Below are positions 60,445 to 64,000 of a DNA stretch of 64,000 nt, piece after piece. The notes beneath the pieces were generated by a model. It searched no databases. It saw only the letters and a list, made by a program, of their open reading frames with translations, and was not told where the DNA came from. The translations under genes were made by a program, and so were the position numbers. The DNA comes from JAPOXR01 sp965219635 (GTDB lineage: Bacteria > Pseudomonadota > Alphaproteobacteria > Rhodobacterales > Rhodobacteraceae): assembly GCA_965219635.1 (NCBI GenBank), contig OZ244783.1, positions 1,240,001 to 1,304,000 on the forward strand, in the 5' to 3' direction. Each line of letters begins with the position of its first letter. Position 1 is the stretch's first letter.

Positions 60445-61329
60445 TCAAATTCGAATTCGGCGCCCGAACAGCCCAAGAGGCCTGAACATAAGCACTCCGA
60501 TCATTGTCAGGAATATCAGCGTGTTGGCTGTGGCAGCCCCGTAATAGAGGCCCAGTATGCTCTCGAGGAATCCGATGCCGAAACCGACCACGACGGCACC
60601 GGCTACACTTCCCAGTCCGCCGATTATGACGATTGCAAACGCCTTGAAGACCAGCAACACGCCCATAGTAGGAAAAATCGTATAGATCAGGGCGAGCACG
60701 GCTCCAGACAGGACACAAAGCGCAATTCCTGCCGCGACTGCAATCCGGCTGATCGACTGTGGCGGAATGCCGACCATCAATGCGGCTTCGCGGTTCTGTG
60801 CTACGCCTCTCAGTGCGAGGCCGGCACGGGTGCGATAGAGCATCGCATAAACCACCACCAGCGCTGCAATCGATACAACCAGCGCTATTGCCCTGGTTAC
60901 CGGTATCACGAGGTTGCCGATTTCAATCACATCGGCGACGAAAGGCGTGGCCAGGAGTACTGGTGTCGGACTCCAGACAAACAAGGCGCCGTTCTGCAGC
61001 AACATCGCCAAACCGATCGTGATGAGTATGCTCTTCTCGAAGTCACCGTGCCGTAGCCGTTTCAGCAGCAGATCATAGAAGGCGACCCCCACTACGGCAC
61101 CCGAAACCAGAACAATCGGCACCGTTAACCAATAGTTAAGACCCACGGCATGTACAAGTGTTGCCGTTACCATCGCGCCCAGCATGTAGAACTCGCCATG
61201 GGCAAAATTGACGAACTCCAGAACGCCGAAAATCAAGGCAAGACCAATGGCGAACAGGGCATAGACCGACCCGATCAGGAGACCGTTCAAAAGGAGTTCC
61301 AGAAGCAGGTCAATTGTCAACGCGGCCAC
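60445..61329 (-). CDS. livH: branched-chain amino acid-type ABC permease LivH
   Basis: A 294-aa permease with about eight segments. Signatures are GLALIFGVLEFVNFAHGEFYMLGA near residue 30 and RTRAGLALRGVAQNREAALMVGI as the ATPase-contact loop. It is separated from livJ by a 76-bp spacer holding a 15-bp hairpin, a layout that commonly gives more binding protein than permease. Confidence 0.94.
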   Translation of the reverse strand: MAALTIDLLLELLLNGLLIGSVYALFAIGLALIFGVLEFVNFAHGEFYMLGAMVTATLVHAVGLNYWLTVPIVLVSGAVVGVAFYDLLLKRLRHGDFEKSILITIGLAMLLQNGALFVWSPTPVLLATPFVADVIEIGNLVIPVTRAIALVVSIAALVVVYAMLYRTRAGLALRGVAQNREAALMVGIPPQSISRIAVAAGIALCVLSGAVLALIYTIFPTMGVLLVFKAFAIVIIGGLGSVAGAVVVGFGIGFLESILGLYYGAATANTLIFLTMIGVLMFRPLGLFGRRIRI

Positions 61330-61347
61330 CTCAGGGATCGTACAATT

Positions 61348-61380
61348 GCCAGCGGCAGCCTTACGAAGGTTGCCGCTGGC
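61348..61380 (-). terminator. strong hairpin between livJ and livH
   Basis: GCCAGCGGCAGCCTT (61348-61362) pairs with AAGGTTGCCGCTGGC (61366-61380) through 15 positions, one a G-U type pair, around an ACG loop. There is no T-run on the livH side, so it probably protects the livJ message or partly stops polymerase. It does not stop all expression, since livH has no other clear promoter. Confidence 0.75.
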
Positions 61381-61405
61381 CAGTCATGGCATGTGCGGGG
61401 GCGCA

Positions 61406-62569
61406 TCATCCAGGCGATAGGCCAACGATGACAATCTCGCCGTTCACAATTGAGGTCACTACGGCATTGTTCCGGGCCTGATGGCTTTCATCAAAGCTGA
61501 TTGTGCCACCCATGATCGAGGGGTACTCGACTGACCGCAAAGCATCGCGGATAGCCTCTCGCGTTGCTTCCCCGCCCTCTTCGATTGCCCGCGCCAGCAT
61601 GTGCATCGCCTCGTAGGCCATGAAGCTTGGCTGGTTGGGCGCTTCGCCGTTGCGTTCGGTGAAGCGTTTGACAAAATCGTGGTTGGCAGGGGTATCGATG
61701 CTCGGTGAATATGGATTTGTGCCCGTTGAACCATCGAGTCCACCAGCAGCAACGAACTCAGGCGTAACTGCGTCTGTAATGACATCAAGTAACAGCCTTC
61801 CGGTTCCCGGAATGCTCATGCGCGCCGCCTCGTATTGGCGATAGAATGCCGTCAACGGTGTTGACGTGAAATAGATCGCAATCCGGTCCGGCTGCATGGC
61901 CTTGTATTTGGTCAGGATGGCCGAGAAGTCGGGAGAGGTTGGATTAACAAAGTCCGCCGAAACCACTTCCAGCCCGTTCGCTTCGAGCGCCTCGGTGAAG
62001 ATCTGCGCGCCGCCCCGGCCATAGTCGGATTCCTCACCGACGATGCTGACCCGCTGGACCCCTTCCTTCTTCAGGTAAGCAACCATGGCGTAGGCCATTC
62101 CGTCGTCGGCCACTGTCGAACGAAATCCCCAGCGATTCACGCCTTCGCCGATCTGCCCGGTGATCGAAGCAGCTGTCGAAGAAGACGTGATCAGCGGAAC
62201 CTCAGAGCGCGCTACAACGGGCAGCGCTGCGAGAGTCGCCGAACTGCACAGCGCTCCAAGTATCGCAACCACCTCGTGTTGCGAAACAAGGGCATTCACA
62301 GCCTTCACGGCTTCTGCGGGGTTGCACCTGTTGTCTTCATAGACGATCTCAACTTGCCTACCGAGCACGCCCCCGGAAGAATTGATCTCGTCGACTGCCA
62401 TCTCGATTCCCATGCGTTGGTGCCCTCCATAGAAGGCCGCTGGTCCGGTGAAGGACGAGGTGGAACCGATCTTGATGGTCTCTTGCGAGACCGCGGCTGT
62501 CGCCGAAACGACGGCCAGAGCGGCGCTTGCAACGCCGGCCGACAGGGATCGGATCAGTGAATTTGTCAT
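61406..62569 (-). CDS. livJ: amino acid/amide ABC transporter substrate-binding protein
   Basis: A 387-aa periplasmic protein. The signal peptide LSAGVASAALAVVSATAAVSQ precedes the mature start ETIKIGSTSSFTGPAAFYGG, typical of the Leu/Ile/Val-binding family. ATG 62569 has AGGAG 7 nt upstream. The ligand is unknown: many family members bind amides, urea or aromatic compounds. It is the first gene of the transporter and follows the deacylase by about 70 bp. Confidence 0.92.
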   Translation of the reverse strand: MTNSLIRSLSAGVASAALAVVSATAAVSQETIKIGSTSSFTGPAAFYGGHQRMGIEMAVDEINSSGGVLGRQVEIVYEDNRCNPAEAVKAVNALVSQHEVVAILGALCSSATLAALPVVARSEVPLITSSSTAASITGQIGEGVNRWGFRSTVADDGMAYAMVAYLKKEGVQRVSIVGEESDYGRGGAQIFTEALEANGLEVVSADFVNPTSPDFSAILTKYKAMQPDRIAIYFTSTPLTAFYRQYEAARMSIPGTGRLLLDVITDAVTPEFVAAGGLDGSTGTNPYSPSIDTPANHDFVKRFTERNGEAPNQPSFMAYEAMHMLARAIEEGGEATREAIRDALRSVEYPSIMGGTISFDESHQARNNAVVTSIVNGEIVIVGLSPG

Positions 62570-62639
62570 GTTGTTTCTCCTATTGAATTTGTTCCTCAGA
62601 TTTGAACCGCCAACAGCGTTCTGCGCATTGGCCATTATA

Positions 62640-63632
62640 TCAACCCGATTGATCTGGCCTCCTGGGCCGGCCCACAGCCCCTACCCAAGCGTTCGCCATG
62701 ATCATTTGCATGCACCACCGCCACATCAATATGCCATCCTGCGGCGCCTTGATCTCGGTGAGCCAGTTGCCCAGTTCGTCCCGTACTTTTCCAAGTGTTT
62801 CCCCCTTCCTGACATGGTCCCCCGGTTCGCAGCAAGGAACGTAGAGGCCATTCACTGGTGAACTCACAAACGTATAGTCTTCTATGATGACTGCGCTTGA
62901 TCGCCCAAGCTCTACATCAATGACATCATCCAGCATGCCCAAGCAACGCGCAGCATTGAGCACACCCTGAATGTGCCAGTCAACGGTTTGCCGGGTCAAG
63001 ACGGCATGATCGCCTGCCTCTGTCACCAGGCCTGAACGCCCCAGCTTGCCAAGTGCGGTGCAGCTCCGTCCCGGATGCAACAGACTCGCAGGTTCGACCG
63101 CAACAAGCAAATCGGTTGCAAAGCACCGCGCCAGAAGTTCGTGGCGAGCGTCGATCTCTGCATTCCCTGTTTGCTGGAACACAACGTAAGGTGACTGCAC
63201 TTCTCCGATATCGCCCCCATGCAAATCGATAAGCAATTCTGCACCGGCGGCCCAGTCAAATAGCAGGTGGTGCGCCAGCGCCTCTGAATGTGACCCGTCG
63301 CGATCGCCGGGAAACAACCAATGAAGGTTTTTGCCGTCAGCCGGAGTCCTGATGGCTTGATGATAGGCGGCCGATTGATTGACCACGGGAATGATCGAGA
63401 TGCGGCCGCGCATCGCCTTGGCATCAAGGCGATCCACCAATGACATTGCTGCCTCGATGCCGGATGCTTCATTTACGTGGACGCCCGCCATGACGCAGAG
63501 GCGCGGGCCGGGTTCCGCACCAACGATTTCAAATAGCGGCCAACTGAAACCCGTAAGCGCCGGACTGTTGAACTGGAATCTTCCCCGACTCTTGCCAGGA
63601 CCACCGTCCCCTTCCTCCCAATTCACATGCAC
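62640..63632 (-). CDS. succinylglutamate desuccinylase/aspartoacylase-family zinc hydrolase
   Basis: A metallo-carboxypeptidase-like deacylase of about 330 aa. Zinc ligands are in VMAGVHVNEASGIEAA (His and Glu) and LLIDLHGGDIGE (His). Later come VTEAGDHAV and a C-terminal barrel domain with VNGLYVPCCEPGDHVRKGETLG. Such enzymes free amino acids from N-acyl groups. The start is uncertain: the open frame begins with TTG 63839, only 16 bp from icd, but that N-terminal part is Cys-rich and unlike the family, so I use GTG 63632. Its place before livJ hints that the transporter brings in its substrate or product. Confidence 0.85.
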   Translation of the reverse strand: MHVNWEEGDGGPGKSRGRFQFNSPALTGFSWPLFEIVGAEPGPRLCVMAGVHVNEASGIEAAMSLVDRLDAKAMRGRISIIPVVNQSAAYHQAIRTPADGKNLHWLFPGDRDGSHSEALAHHLLFDWAAGAELLIDLHGGDIGEVQSPYVVFQQTGNAEIDARHELLARCFATDLLVAVEPASLLHPGRSCTALGKLGRSGLVTEAGDHAVLTRQTVDWHIQGVLNAARCLGMLDDVIDVELGRSSAVIIEDYTFVSSPVNGLYVPCCEPGDHVRKGETLGKVRDELGNWLTEIKAPQDGILMWRWCMQMIMANAWVGAVGRPRRPDQSG

Positions 63633-63854
63633 GATTGCAGTAACCCCTGTGTCCTGGGCGAACACCGCCACGCGCCAATACTGACGTTGCAGCCGCCTGA
63701 GTTCAATGGATCGAAATCTAACTGACGGGTCTGACGTCCTTCGAACCTGAATGCCGCAGCAGGAACAGGCAGACGCAATGCAGTGAATCTCCGGTTCACG
63801 AATACAACTCCATTGGCTATACGACAGCGGGATTTCCAACGGAGCTATGGCATC

Positions 63855-64000
63855 ATGAAGATCAAGGTCGAAAATCCGGTTGTAGAACTAGACGGCGATG
63901 AGATGACCAGAGTCATGTGGGATCAGATCAAGAAGAGGTTGATCCTGCCGTATCTGGACATTGACCTGATCTACTACGACCTCGGAATCGAAGAACGCGA
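63855..64000 (+). CDS. icd: NADP-dependent isocitrate dehydrogenase, 5' end only
   Basis: The first 48 residues are present, reading MKIKVENPVVELDGDEMTRV and then MWDQIKKRLILPYLDIDLIYYD, the start of the homodimeric type II enzyme that resembles mitochondrial IDH. It oxidises isocitrate to 2-oxoglutarate with NADP+. GGAG stands 10 nt before ATG 63855. It is divergent from the deacylase gene, and the 3' part lies outside the window. Confidence 0.93.
   Translation, partial: MKIKVENPVVELDGDEMTRVMWDQIKKRLILPYLDIDLIYYDLGIEER

Noticed and set aside
1..64000. CRISPR array, prophage or large biosynthetic cluster
   Set aside because: No regularly spaced direct repeats, phage structural genes or synthase modules were seen anywhere in the window.

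Overview
The window reads as chromosome of an alphaproteobacterium, most like Rhodobacterales or a near relative. The grounds are gene order and family traits: pncC-pgpA-ispDF facing ntrBC-ntrYX-trkA-trkH-hfq; an iscR-led suf operon with two YIP1-type membrane genes inside it; lipA followed by a COQ10-like gene; an aspartate-rich (Mg-type) HemB; and an NtrC without the GAFTGA loop. GC content is moderate to high throughout. No lineage marker such as rRNA is present, so genus is not assigned.

Layout. 1-10.5 kb: a truncated TetR regulator, an ATPase-metA pair, a DMT exporter, guaA, an MttB-family methyltransferase, amtB, then pncC-pgpA-ispDF. 11-20.6 kb: two nitrogen two-component systems (ntrBC, ntrYX) followed by the Trk potassium system and hfq. 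21-34.6 kb: mixed metabolic and envelope genes: a penicillin-acylase family enzyme, a beta-hydroxyacid dehydrogenase, a Tat-exported SYLF protein, hemB, mfd, a DsbA-like thioredoxin-fold protein, an aquaporin, an orphan peptide-binding protein and a DUF502 membrane protein. 34.8-35.5 kb: a HigBA-type toxin-antitoxin pair carrying frame defects in both genes. 36.2-40.9 kb: rpsB with a long acidic tail, tsf, aroQ preceded by a possible 39-residue leader ORF, and a TIM-barrel/fatty acid desaturase pair.

41-46.9 kb: phoB-phoU-pstB-phoR with no pstSCA between phoR and pstB, and a Pho-box-like site in front of pstB. Next comes a complete IS5-family element (TAA target duplication) that splits an ORF whose stop overlaps the phoR start. 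A near-consensus promoter drives an uncharacterised gene, and tRNA-Arg(CCG) closes the block. 47-55.3 kb: the suf Fe-S assembly operon, led by an IscR with one cysteine and a perfect Irr-type (ICE) palindrome. A cupin gene sits inside the operon. 55.5-64 kb: an alpha/beta hydrolase, the COQ10-like gene, lipA, a complete branched-chain-amino-acid-type ABC transporter (livFGMHJ) with a strong hairpin between livJ and livH, a zinc deacylase, and the start of icd.

Most of the window is housekeeping. The best leads are the competing inverted repeats ahead of guaA, the IS-split gene coupled to phoR, the missing pstSCA, the cupin in the suf operon, the decaying HigBA module, and the desaturase/TIM-barrel pair. 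I found no CRISPR array, prophage or clear biosynthetic cluster, and nothing I can defend as a wholly new system.
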